Part shown: positions 1 to 5,320 of the stretch, piece after piece
Layout: the number at the start of each line of letters is the position of its first letter
Position numbering within the stretch: the stretch's first letter is position 1
From: Thermoprotei archaeon
GTDB lineage: Archaea; Thermoproteota; Thermoprotei; Thermofilales; Thermofilaceae
Assembly (NCBI GenBank): GCA_003649495.1
Contig: QMRZ01000071.1
Location: 1 to 7,656 of the forward strand
Direction: 5' to 3'
DNA length: 7,656 bases
Position numbers and translations under genes: made by a program
The notes under the pieces: generated by a model
Seen by the model: only the letters and a program-made list of their open reading frames with translations
Told to the model about the DNA's origin: nothing
Databases searched by the model: none

Positions 1-2
1 CC

Positions 3-131
3 TATAGGAGCGCGGGCATCGAGCTCACTGAGCAGCTGATCACGAACGTCTTAAAGACCGCTGCGAGGTATAGGGAGTTGAGGCATGGGGGGCAGGGAGG
101 TCGTCGAGGAGCTGGAGAAGCTGATCTCTGA
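3..131 (+). CDS. C-terminal tail of an unidentified upstream protein (partial, 5' end outside window)
   Basis: A reading frame open from the left edge ends at a TGA at 129-131. Up to about position 83 it reads as a plausible protein tail (YRSAGIELTEQLITNVLKTA, then ARYREL) using the same codons as the neighbouring genes (AGG, GAG, CTG, ATC), which is why I take it as coding. The last stretch after position 84 is Gly/Arg-rich and runs out of frame across the start of murQ, giving a 47-base overlap, so that part may be a poorly constrained tail. The segment is too short to place in a family. Its position suggests co-transcription with murQ, and it could belong to the same sugar pathway, but nothing in the sequence shows that. 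Confidence 0.45.
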   Translation, partial: YRSAGIELTEQLITNVLKTAARYRELRHGGQGGRRGAGEADL

Positions 132-1014
132 GCAGAGGAACCCGAGGACAGCTAACATAGACGAGCTGAGCGTCGAGGAGATACTCAGGGTGATCAATGA
201 GGAGGACAAGAAGGTCGCGTACGCGGTGGAGAAGGAGATACCGAACATCGCGAGGGCCACGGAGGCCGTGATAAGGGCGCTGAAGTGCGGGGGCCGCGTC
301 TTCTACGTGGGCGCGGGCACTAGCGGGAGGCTAGGCGTGATAGACAGGGCTGAGCTGATCTCGACCTTCGGCATGGACCCGAGGAAGGTGATACCAATCC
401 TGGCTGGCGGGCCTAAGGCGATGTACGGCCCCTCTGAGATGGCTGAGGATAGGGAGGAGAATGGCGCCAGGATAATCGCCAGGTACAGGGTGTGCGAGAG
501 GGACGTGGTGATAGGGATCTCCGCCAGCGGGAGGACCCCATACGTGGTGGGGGCGCTGAGGGAGGCTAAGAGGAGGGGCGCGACCACGGTGCTGATAACG
601 GTGAACCCGGGCGCCAAGGCGGCAAAGTACGCGGACATAGTGATATGCCCCGTGGTGGGGCCGGAGGTGATAATGGGGTCTACCAGGATGAAGGCGGGGA
701 CTGCGCAGAAGATGATCCTCACCATGATGAGCACCACCGCCATGATAAAGCTGGGCAGGGTTAAGGGGAACCTCATGGTGAACCTCCTGCCGATAAGCAC
801 TAAGCTCAGGGAGAGGGCGAAGCGGATCGTCATGATGGAGACCGGCGCCAGCTACGAGGAGGCCTCCAGGATCCTCGAGGAGACGGGCTATAACGTGAAG
901 CTAGCGATATTGATGCTCAAGGCGCGCGCGAGCAGGGAGGAGGCCTCAAAAGCCCTCGAGGAGGCTGGAGGGGACCTGGGGAAGGCGCTAGCCATCCTGC
1001 AGGCCAGAGCCTGA
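85..1014 (+). CDS. murQ: N-acetylmuramic acid 6-phosphate etherase (MurQ family, SIS domain)
   Basis: The 309-residue protein matches bacterial MurQ along its whole length. In that family the enzyme splits the D-lactyl ether of MurNAc-6-phosphate to give GlcNAc-6-phosphate and D-lactate in the cytoplasm. Visible marks are an N-terminal LISEQRNP segment, a first SIS phosphosugar loop AGTSGR (77-82), a second SASGRTP (146-152) and the signature GSTRMKAGTAQK (198-209). By my alignment from memory with the E. coli enzyme, both catalytic glutamates are kept: Glu90 (E. coli Glu83) and Glu121 (E. coli Glu114), with the same 31-residue spacing. The C-terminus (about 250-309) has two UBA-like helical repeats, as in MurQ and glucokinase regulatory protein. 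ATG 85 is chosen because it is the first in-frame start after the TGA at 79-81 and keeps the conserved N-terminus. Archaea lack murein, so the physiological substrate is uncertain. The 3' end overlaps the converging gene by 27 bases. Confidence 0.93.
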   Translation: MGGREVVEELEKLISEQRNPRTANIDELSVEEILRVINEEDKKVAYAVEKEIPNIARATEAVIRALKCGGRVFYVGAGTSGRLGVIDRAELISTFGMDPRKVIPILAGGPKAMYGPSEMAEDREENGARIIARYRVCERDVVIGISASGRTPYVVGALREAKRRGATTVLITVNPGAKAAKYADIVICPVVGPEVIMGSTRMKAGTAQKMILTMMSTTAMIKLGRVKGNLMVNLLPISTKLRERAKRIVMMETGASYEEASRILEETGYNVKLAILMLKARASREEASKALEEAGGDLGKALAILQARA

Positions 1015-2628
1015 AGAAACGCCCGCGGCAGGGCGGTCGCGCCTAAGCCTGCCGAGAATCCTCATGACTGTGGAGCGCGGCACGCCTAGGAGCTCCGCAA
1101 TCTCACGCGGCTCTCGATGTCCAAGCTTTAGCGCCTGCTCAACTAGGTACTCGAGAGCCAGCTCCCTCACCCTAGCCTTCAGCCTCCTGCTGACCCTGAT
1201 GGAGTGGGCCTCCTCCATAACCTCCAGGGTGTCGAGCAGCGTGAGGGCTAGCTTCCCCCGATTCTCCTGGCTTAGCAGGTCCTCCAGCACTACTCGCCAC
1301 TTGAGCCTGCGGGCCCTCACGATCCTACTGACATCCTCCACATCGCGCTCCCGCCCCGAAACCGACTTGAGGAACACCACGTCCTCCAGGGCCATCATCC
1401 TGAGATGGAGCTTGCCGTATGCGACTCCCCTAGCCGCCCTCCTCACCATATCTCGCGTGATTACTACGCTCCCCACCTCTCCCAGGAATAGGTCCACCCT
1501 TAAGCTACCCTTCTCGTAGACTGTGGCGCGCCTGGGCTCAGCCTCGGCCAGTGGGGTAAAGCCAGCTTCCTCGAGCGCGTGCATCAGGCTTCGAAGCTCC
1601 TCCTCAGTGAGCACTAGGAGGTCTACATCCTTAGTGGAGGGCTTCAGCTCTTCTACCAGCAGGTTAAAGCCTCCGAAAACGTAGGCATACACCTCCTCTG
1701 CTAGGGCCCTGCCCACCTCCCTGAAGTACTCCTCCAGCACGTGGGCTGGCAGAGCTGGCCGCAGCTCCACAGAGTAGAGCTCTGCTAGCTCGCGGAACTC
1801 GTCCCAGGGGAGGAACGAGTCGTAGTGCTCGACTGGCACTCCACTCACGTAGTCATCTAGCTCTAGGACTAGGGGGAGTGCGGGAGTGCCCCTTGCAGCT
1901 GCCCTCAGCCTGCCTCGCCGCACTTTATCGATGTTCTTGGCGTAGACCACGGCAGCGAGAGTCCTCTCATACCTGCTCCTCGACGCCAGTAGGGCGTGGA
2001 CTATCGCCTCCTCGAGCCCCACGGGCATGGGGGGCTGCACGTAGTAGTCCCAGCTCGTGGACACCTCTACTGAGTACTCGCGGAAGACGGTGAATGCCGT
2101 AGGCGTGCCCCGCGCCTCCCTCCCCCTGGGGACCCTCTTCACTATGAAGTGATCGGCGTAGAGCACCTCGGCGTAGGGCTCGACAACGGCCACCATCCTC
2201 CTGAGCCTCAGCAGCTCAACGAGCTTCGCTACATCCTCGTCCACCACCTCTAGCCTATCGCCCTCCCGCCTCACTACTCCCAGCTCACAGAGCCTCGAGA
2301 GGTACCTGTGGATCGTGCTCCTCGAGACCCCTAACAGCTCCGCCAGCCTGCTGGCTGAGGCCCCCCTCTGGACGTGGTCAAGAATCTCCAGCGTCCTCCC
2401 GGCTAGGAGGCGTGAGAGATCGTACTTCGCCCTAATCCTCTTCAGCAGGTGCTGCAGCTCGAGGCTCGCCACCCTGGCGACGCCGCCCCCATACTCCACG
2501 AGGCCCGCCTGCTTGAGCTCGGCGAGGATGCGGTACACCTGAGCTCTGCTCAGCCCCGCCCTCTCCACCAGGCACTTAATGGGGAGTTCACCGTCTAGGA
2601 GAGCTGTGAGCACCGCCGCCCTGCTCAT
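988..2628 (-). CDS. Multi-HTH protein with minimal nucleotidyltransferase domain (AbiEi/AbiEii-like single chain)
   Basis: This 546-residue protein has four recognisable parts. Two winged-helix domains lie at about 1-55 (recognition segment LSRAQVYRILAELKQAGLVE) and 78-130 (LLGVSRSTIHRYLSRLCELG). A middle region of about 140-300 is one I do not recognise. A minimal nucleotidyltransferase domain lies at about 305-445: GGFNLL (319-324), D334 and D336 in KDVDLLVL, a third acidic residue D379 in LRVDLFL, and the LEDVVFLKSVSGRERDVEDV block (414-433) typical of DUF6036/AbiEii-like enzymes. A last HTH is at about 497-530 (LLGVPRSTVMRILGRLR). All three metal-binding Asp candidates are present, so nucleotidyl transfer is plausible; the target is unknown. 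In AbiE type IV systems the wHTH antitoxin and the nucleotidyltransferase toxin are separate proteins; here both kinds of domain share one chain. Inverted repeats flanking its TATA box suggest autorepression. The alternative is a fused DNA-binding regulator with a degenerate enzymatic role. Confidence 0.85.
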   Translation of the reverse strand: MSRAAVLTALLDGELPIKCLVERAGLSRAQVYRILAELKQAGLVEYGGGVARVASLELQHLLKRIRAKYDLSRLLAGRTLEILDHVQRGASASRLAELLGVSRSTIHRYLSRLCELGVVRREGDRLEVVDEDVAKLVELLRLRRMVAVVEPYAEVLYADHFIVKRVPRGREARGTPTAFTVFREYSVEVSTSWDYYVQPPMPVGLEEAIVHALLASRSRYERTLAAVVYAKNIDKVRRGRLRAAARGTPALPLVLELDDYVSGVPVEHYDSFLPWDEFRELAELYSVELRPALPAHVLEEYFREVGRALAEEVYAYVFGGFNLLVEELKPSTKDVDLLVLTEEELRSLMHALEEAGFTPLAEAEPRRATVYEKGSLRVDLFLGEVGSVVITRDMVRRAARGVAYGKLHLRMMALEDVVFLKSVSGRERDVEDVSRIVRARRLKWRVVLEDLLSQENRGKLALTLLDTLEVMEEAHSIRVSRRLKARVRELALEYLVEQALKLGHREPREIAELLGVPRSTVMRILGRLRRDRPAAGVSSGSGLQDG

Positions 2629-2647
2629 TGTCTCATTTTATGAGACG
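2629..2647. promoter_or_regulatory. Inverted-repeat operator, proximal copy
   Basis: The arms are TGTCTCA and TGAGACG around a TTTTA spacer; six of seven arm positions pair, only the outermost failing. The site directly abuts the start codon of the 546-residue HTH-nucleotidyltransferase gene and would cover its transcription start. It has the same half-site and five-base spacer as the copy at 2661-2679, with 32 bases (about three helical turns) between the two centres. Confidence 0.8.
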
Positions 2648-2653
2648 ATCCAG

Positions 2654-2661
2654 CTATATAT
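2654..2661 (-). promoter_or_regulatory. TATA box of the HTH-nucleotidyltransferase gene
   Basis: On the minus strand this reads ATATATAG, centred about 29 bases before the ATG at 2628. A transcription start about 26 bases downstream would leave a leader of only two or three bases. The box lies exactly between the two inverted repeats, so proteins bound at both sites would compete with TBP/TFB and polymerase. Confidence 0.7.
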
Positions 2662-2679
2662 GTCTCATTTTCTGAGACA
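2661..2679. promoter_or_regulatory. Inverted-repeat operator, distal copy
   Basis: Perfect seven-base arms TGTCTCA and TGAGACA flank a TTTTC spacer. On the minus strand the site covers the BRE position just upstream of the TATA box of the HTH-nucleotidyltransferase gene, and it ends five bases past the stop codon of the upstream UroD-family gene. In RNA read through from that gene it could fold as a hairpin with a GAAAA loop, but no U-tract follows, so an operator is the better reading. Confidence 0.8.
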
Positions 2680-2684
2680 TTTAC

Positions 2685-3764
2685 TCACTGGTAGCGTCCA
2701 TGCCTCCTGATAAGTCTCACGAACTCCAGGTAGTCGCGCAGGGGCACAGTGGGGGGCACGGAGTGGTCGGAGGCGGCCACGTAGCCTCCTCCCCGGGCCG
2801 CGGTGGGTAGCTTGGAGAGGACCTCCCTGCGTATGGCGCTCGGGCCGCTGGAGAGGGCTCTCACATCCATGTTGCCTATGAACGCCAGCCTATCCCCGTA
2901 CAGCTCCTTCAGCTCCCTGACGTCCATCCCGGCCTTAGCCTCGAGGGGGTGTAGGGCCGTGAACCCGGCCTCCAGGAAGTGGGGTATGAGAGGCTTGACG
3001 TTGCCGTCAGTGTGGAGCACGGCGGGGAGGCCGCGGCGCCTGAAGGGCGAGACTATCCTGGAGTGCTGAGGCATGACGAACTCCCTGTAGAGGCGGGGCG
3101 AGATGAAGGGTCCATTCTTGTAGGCGAGGTCATCCCAGACCCAAACCCCGTCCACGCCAGCGTCCAGCATGGCTCTAGCCACCTCGGCCAGGAGCCTCCC
3201 GACCTTGTCGAAGATGTACCTGAGCATGCGGGGCTCCCTGTAGAAGAGGCGGAGTATCCTGTCAACTCCCTCGCCCACTATGTGCCTGACGTACTCGAAG
3301 GGGCCTAGCACGCCAGCCACTACGAAGAAGTCCTCCTGTAGCCTTGCCACTGCCTCCTCTAGATCCCGCCTGTAAGGGTACCTGCTGCTCGATATCCTGA
3401 AGGGGAGCTCAGGGTCCAGCAGGGGCTCGTAGAATTCGATGAAGTCCTCCAGGCTCTCCACAGCTGGCGCGACTGGGAGGGGGGTCCCGCTCCTCCCCCT
3501 CCAAGACCTCACGCGCACGCCGAACGAGTCCCTCATCTCAACCCACTCCACGTCCTCCCTCAGCACTACCGTGTCGAACTTGGGGGAGACGTCGACGCCC
3601 ATCACGTAGATGTCCATGCCGAAGTACTTCTGCAGCGACGCAGTGCGGGGGAGGCCCTCAGTCCTCCACCTATCCACAGTCTCGGGCCAGAAGAAGTCGA
3701 CGTAGCCCACCCTGTCGGCCTCCTCAAAGCTCAGCAGCGCGTATATCCTGTCCCTCGAGTTCAC
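2685..3764 (-). CDS. Uroporphyrinogen-decarboxylase superfamily protein (not canonical HemE)
   Basis: The protein is about 359 residues from a GTG at 3764. It shows the block pattern of the UroD/methylcobamide-methyltransferase superfamily: a start MNSRDRIYALLSFEEADRVG, paired acidic residues in VWVWDDLA (211-212), LHTDGNVKPLIPHFLEAGF (around 250-268), HPLEAKAGMD (272-281), IGNMDVRAL (from 296) and a terminal GGGYVAASDHSVPP (325-338). The HemE N-terminal substrate motif (QAGRY type) is missing, and the HxC zinc motif of MtaA/CmuA methyltransferases is HTD here, so neither haem synthesis nor corrinoid methyl transfer can be assigned. The start is chosen because family members begin with this SRxR block and because the TATA box at 3787-3792 is 25-26 bases away. 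In-frame alternatives are ATG 3779 and GTG 3782, but those lie only about 10 bases from the TATA box. The gap to the next minus-strand gene is 56 bases. Confidence 0.85.
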   Translation of the reverse strand: MNSRDRIYALLSFEEADRVGYVDFFWPETVDRWRTEGLPRTASLQKYFGMDIYVMGVDVSPKFDTVVLREDVEWVEMRDSFGVRVRSWRGRSGTPLPVAPAVESLEDFIEFYEPLLDPELPFRISSSRYPYRRDLEEAVARLQEDFFVVAGVLGPFEYVRHIVGEGVDRILRLFYREPRMLRYIFDKVGRLLAEVARAMLDAGVDGVWVWDDLAYKNGPFISPRLYREFVMPQHSRIVSPFRRRGLPAVLHTDGNVKPLIPHFLEAGFTALHPLEAKAGMDVRELKELYGDRLAFIGNMDVRALSSGPSAIRREVLSKLPTAARGGGYVAASDHSVPPTVPLRDYLEFVRLIRRHGRYQ

Positions 3765-3786
3765 GTGGATACACGTCATCACACGG

Positions 3787-3792
3787 ATATAG
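3787..3792 (-). promoter_or_regulatory. TATA box of the UroD-family gene
   Basis: The minus strand reads CTATAT preceded by a purine-rich GGGAAGC that could serve as BRE. Its centre is 25.5 bases from the GTG at 3764, the spacing of a leaderless archaeal mRNA; no Shine-Dalgarno-like sequence precedes that GTG. Confidence 0.55.
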
Positions 3793-3805
3793 GCTTCCCG
3801 CCCGG

Positions 3806-3815
3806 CCGTTAACGG
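3806..3815. repeat. Perfect 10-base palindrome CCGTTAACGG
   Basis: The palindrome lies 21 bases upstream of the centre of the UroD-family gene's TATA box, where archaeal activators or repressors often bind. Ten bases is short enough that chance is possible. Confidence 0.35.
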
Positions 3816-3820
3816 TGTTA

Positions 3821-3855
3821 CTGGCCCTCCCCCGGCCAGTACTCAGGGGGGAGGG
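3821..3855. repeat. Two overlapping, mutually exclusive GC-rich inverted repeats
   Basis: CTGGCC (3821-3826) pairs with GGCCAG (3834-3839) across seven bases. CCCTCCCCC (3825-3833) also pairs perfectly with GGGGGAGGG (3847-3855) across 13 bases. The two share 3825-3826 and the second loop contains the first right arm, so only one can form at a time. The stretch lies in the gene-poor region at the start of the possible transporter relic; no complete gene follows that it would control. Confidence 0.5.
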
Positions 3856-4083
3856 GATGGTGTATGGGGATCCGCCCCTACTCTTCTACGCCTCAGCGCT
3901 GGCCGCCGCGCTGCTCGGCAACTCCAGGCTGGGGGTCAGCATGCGGTGGCGCGTCTCTCTGGCCTGCCAGTCCTTCCAGCCTACCTGCTTATCAGGCTGG
4001 CGGGGGGAGGGGTGGCCGCAACAGCCGCCACGGCTGGGCAGGCTGCTATGGCTGTACGGGATCCGCCGGGGCGGTTGAGTTAA
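3854..4083 (+). pseudogene. Possible frameshifted relic of a membrane transporter (MFS-like)
   Basis: The 332-base stretch 3783-4114 has no convincing intact gene. Two adjoining pieces in different frames look like membrane-protein sequence. Frame 2 from ATG 3857 reads MVYGDPPLLFYASALAAALL. Frame 1 from 3961 to the TAA at 4081-4083 reads GLPVLPAYLLIRLAGGGVAA, then TAATAGQAAMAVRDPPGRLS. The second piece resembles the MFS region RxxxGxGxAxxxPAxxAxxADxxPxxRR around the fourth membrane helix. One frame change between about 3935 and 3960 would join them. The family match is from memory and weak, and the region may simply be GC-rich noncoding DNA. Confidence 0.3.
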
Positions 4084-4085
4084 TG

Positions 4086-4093
4086 TTTATAAT
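4086..4093 (+). promoter_or_regulatory. TATA box of the vapBC operon
   Basis: TTTATAAT is centred 25.5 bases before the GTG at 4115, giving a leaderless vapB mRNA. The surrounding AT-rich block (4081-4115) stands out sharply from the GC-rich sequence around it. An 8-base palindrome TCATATGA (4101-4108) and a loose tandem ATATGAGT / ATATGTGAGT follow and could be the VapB operator. Confidence 0.65.
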
Positions 4094-4114
4094 ATTGTAT
4101 TCATATGAGTATAT

Positions 4115-4342
4115 GTGAGTGTAGTCATAAGCGTGAGGGTTAGGAGGGAGTTGAAGGAGGAGCTGGAGAGGCTGGGGGTGAACATAGCAGAGGAGGTGAG
4201 GAGGTTCCTGGAGGAGCTAGCGTGGCGCGAGCGGGTTAAAAGGGAGGTTGACCGCATCAACGCACTCTTGGAGAGTGTCAAGCCCTCACCCGAGGGCTTC
4301 GCCGCCAGGAGCGTTAGGGAGGATAGGGATGAGGGTCATTGA
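4115..4342 (+). CDS. vapB: VapB-type antitoxin (ribbon-helix-helix family)
   Basis: The 75-residue protein starts with a short beta strand (VVISVRVRRELKEELERLG) followed by two helices (NIAEEVRRFLEELAWRERV), the pattern of archaeal ribbon-helix-helix VapB antitoxins. The charged C-terminal half (about 40-75, ending VREDRDEGH) is expected to wrap around and inhibit the VapC RNase. The GTG start is chosen because it lies 25-26 bases after the TATA box and restores the full N-terminal strand; the nearby ATGs at 4105 and 4113 run into early stops in other frames. The gene overlaps vapC by 14 bases, consistent with translational coupling. VapB-VapC complexes usually repress their own promoter. Confidence 0.85.
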   Translation: MSVVISVRVRRELKEELERLGVNIAEEVRRFLEELAWRERVKREVDRINALLESVKPSPEGFAARSVREDRDEGH

Positions 4343-4718
4343 CGCATCAGTCCTAGTCAAGTACTTCGCTAAGGAGAGTGGCTGGAGGGAGGTGCCGCGG
4401 CTCATCAAGGAAGGCGTGGCGAGCGTTGAGCTCATTGTGAAAGAGGTTGCTAACGCGCTCTGGAAGAAGGTTAGAGCTGGCGAGATGGAGGCTGAGGTGG
4501 CTCTCAAGCTCCTAGAGGCCATCCCCAGGATAGTTAGGATAGAGCCGCAGGCCCCCCTCATCCCCCGGGCTTTCGAGATAGCCCTCCATCACGCCATTAC
4601 GGTCTACGACGCCATCTACATAGCGCTGGCCGAGAGTAGGAGGTGTGAGCTGGTGACGTGTGATGAGGGGCAGGCGAGGGCTGCAGAGAGGGTCGGCGTG
4701 GCGATCCTCCTCCTGTAG
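4329..4718 (+). CDS. vapC: VapC-type toxin, PIN-domain RNase
   Basis: The 129-residue PIN-domain protein is of normal VapC length. The four acidic metal-binding positions are all present: Asp5 in VIDASVLVKYF, Glu39 in VKEVANALWKK, Asp94 in TVYDAIYIALAES and Asp112 in LVTCDEGQA. It should therefore be an active Mg-dependent endoribonuclease; VapC targets are usually tRNA or rRNA, not predictable here. The ATG start is preceded by a good Shine-Dalgarno site GGAGG (4318-4322) with a six-base spacing, as expected for the second gene of an operon whose first message is leaderless. The family-typical N-terminus MRVIDASVLV rules out the longer upstream extension to 4248. Confidence 0.92.
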   Translation: MRVIDASVLVKYFAKESGWREVPRLIKEGVASVELIVKEVANALWKKVRAGEMEAEVALKLLEAIPRIVRIEPQAPLIPRAFEIALHHAITVYDAIYIALAESRRCELVTCDEGQARAAERVGVAILLL

Positions 4719-4738
4719 CAGCGAGCGCGGGCAAAGGG

Positions 4739-4744
4739 TTATTT
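4739..4744 (+). promoter_or_regulatory. Weak TATA box of the pyrophosphatase gene
   Basis: TTATTT, preceded by purine-rich GCAAAGGG, is centred 25.5 bases before the ATG at 4767. The bases between are pyrimidine-rich with no Shine-Dalgarno site, which again fits a leaderless message. Confidence 0.45.
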
Positions 4745-4766
4745 CCCGCCCCTCCCTGGTATCCTG

Positions 4767-5291
4767 ATGAAGGCGCTGGGGCCTGGTGAGAAGGCTCCCG
4801 TGGAGGTAAACGTCGTGATAGAGATACCCCAGGGAGGGGGCGTGAAGTACGAGATGGATAAGGAGTCAGGCGTGCTGGTTGTGGACAGGATACTTTACAC
4901 CTCGATGGTCTACCCATTCAACTACGGCTTCATCCCTGGGACGCTGGAGGAGGATGGGGATCCCGTGGATGTCCTCGTCCTGGGCTACGAGCCCGTGCTG
5001 CCGGGCGCCGTGATAAAGGCTAGGCCGATAGGAGTCCTGCTGACGAGGGATGAGAAGGGGCCTGACGCGAAGATCGTGGCAGTCCCCGCCCCGAGCATAG
5101 ACCCCCGCTTCGCCGAGGTGGACGACATCTCCAAGCTGCCGGAGGCAGTGAGGAGGAAGGTGGAGCACTTCTTCGAGCACTACAAGGAGCTTGAGCCGGG
5201 CAAGTGGGTCAAAGTCGAGGGCTGGCGGGGCAGGGAGGAGGCGCTCAGGAGGATCAGGGAGGCAATTGAGAGGTACAAGGCTCAGAAGTAG
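4767..5291 (+). CDS. ppa: Inorganic pyrophosphatase, family I
   Basis: The 174-residue enzyme hydrolyses pyrophosphate to two phosphates, pulling biosynthetic reactions forward; family I enzymes are soluble, Mg-dependent and usually hexameric in prokaryotes. Length and sequence fit the E. coli enzyme (176 residues). By alignment from memory the active-site set is complete: Glu19, Lys27, Glu29, Arg41, Tyr49 and Tyr53, the DGDPVD motif with Asp63, Asp65 and Asp68, then Asp95, Asp100 and Lys102, and Tyr139-Lys140 in HYKELEPGKWVKVEGW. The gene appears monocistronic, with its own weak promoter 47 bases or less from vapC and a T-rich terminator behind it. Nothing suggests unusual function. Confidence 0.97.
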   Translation: MKALGPGEKAPVEVNVVIEIPQGGGVKYEMDKESGVLVVDRILYTSMVYPFNYGFIPGTLEEDGDPVDVLVLGYEPVLPGAVIKARPIGVLLTRDEKGPDAKIVAVPAPSIDPRFAEVDDISKLPEAVRRKVEHFFEHYKELEPGKWVKVEGWRGREEALRRIREAIERYKAQK

Positions 5292-5292
5292 C

Positions 5293-5311
5293 TTCTCTTT
5301 TCCAGATTTTT
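5293..5311 (+). terminator. T-tract terminator of ppa
   Basis: Two T-tracts, TTTT (5298-5301) and TTTTT (5307-5311), in a pyrimidine-rich stretch right after the ppa stop codon match archaeal intrinsic termination, which needs T-tracts rather than a hairpin. Confidence 0.6.
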
Positions 5312-5320
5312 GGCGGGTAA

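Noticed and set aside
303..833. Minus-strand open frame of 176 codons opposite murQ
   Set aside because: It is the mirror of a strongly conserved MurQ frame in GC-rich DNA, has no recognisable domain and would lie wholly inside murQ.
2661..2684. Hairpin terminator for the UroD-family gene
   Set aside because: The stem is perfect but no U-tract follows on that strand, and the same sequence is repeated at 2629-2647 around the TATA box, so an operator explains it better.
2685..3764. Assignment as uroporphyrinogen decarboxylase HemE
   Set aside because: The N-terminal substrate-binding motif of HemE is absent; only superfamily membership is supported.
3867..4067. Direct repeat GGGATCCGCC at 3867-3876 and 4058-4067 as possible target-site duplication
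   Set aside because: There are no terminal inverted repeats or transposase sequence between the copies, and ten bases can recur by chance in such GC-rich DNA.
4248..4328. Upstream extension of vapC starting at 4248
   Set aside because: The added residues lie over the end of vapB in another frame and do not look like PIN-domain sequence; ATG 4329 has a Shine-Dalgarno site and the family-typical MRVIDAS start.
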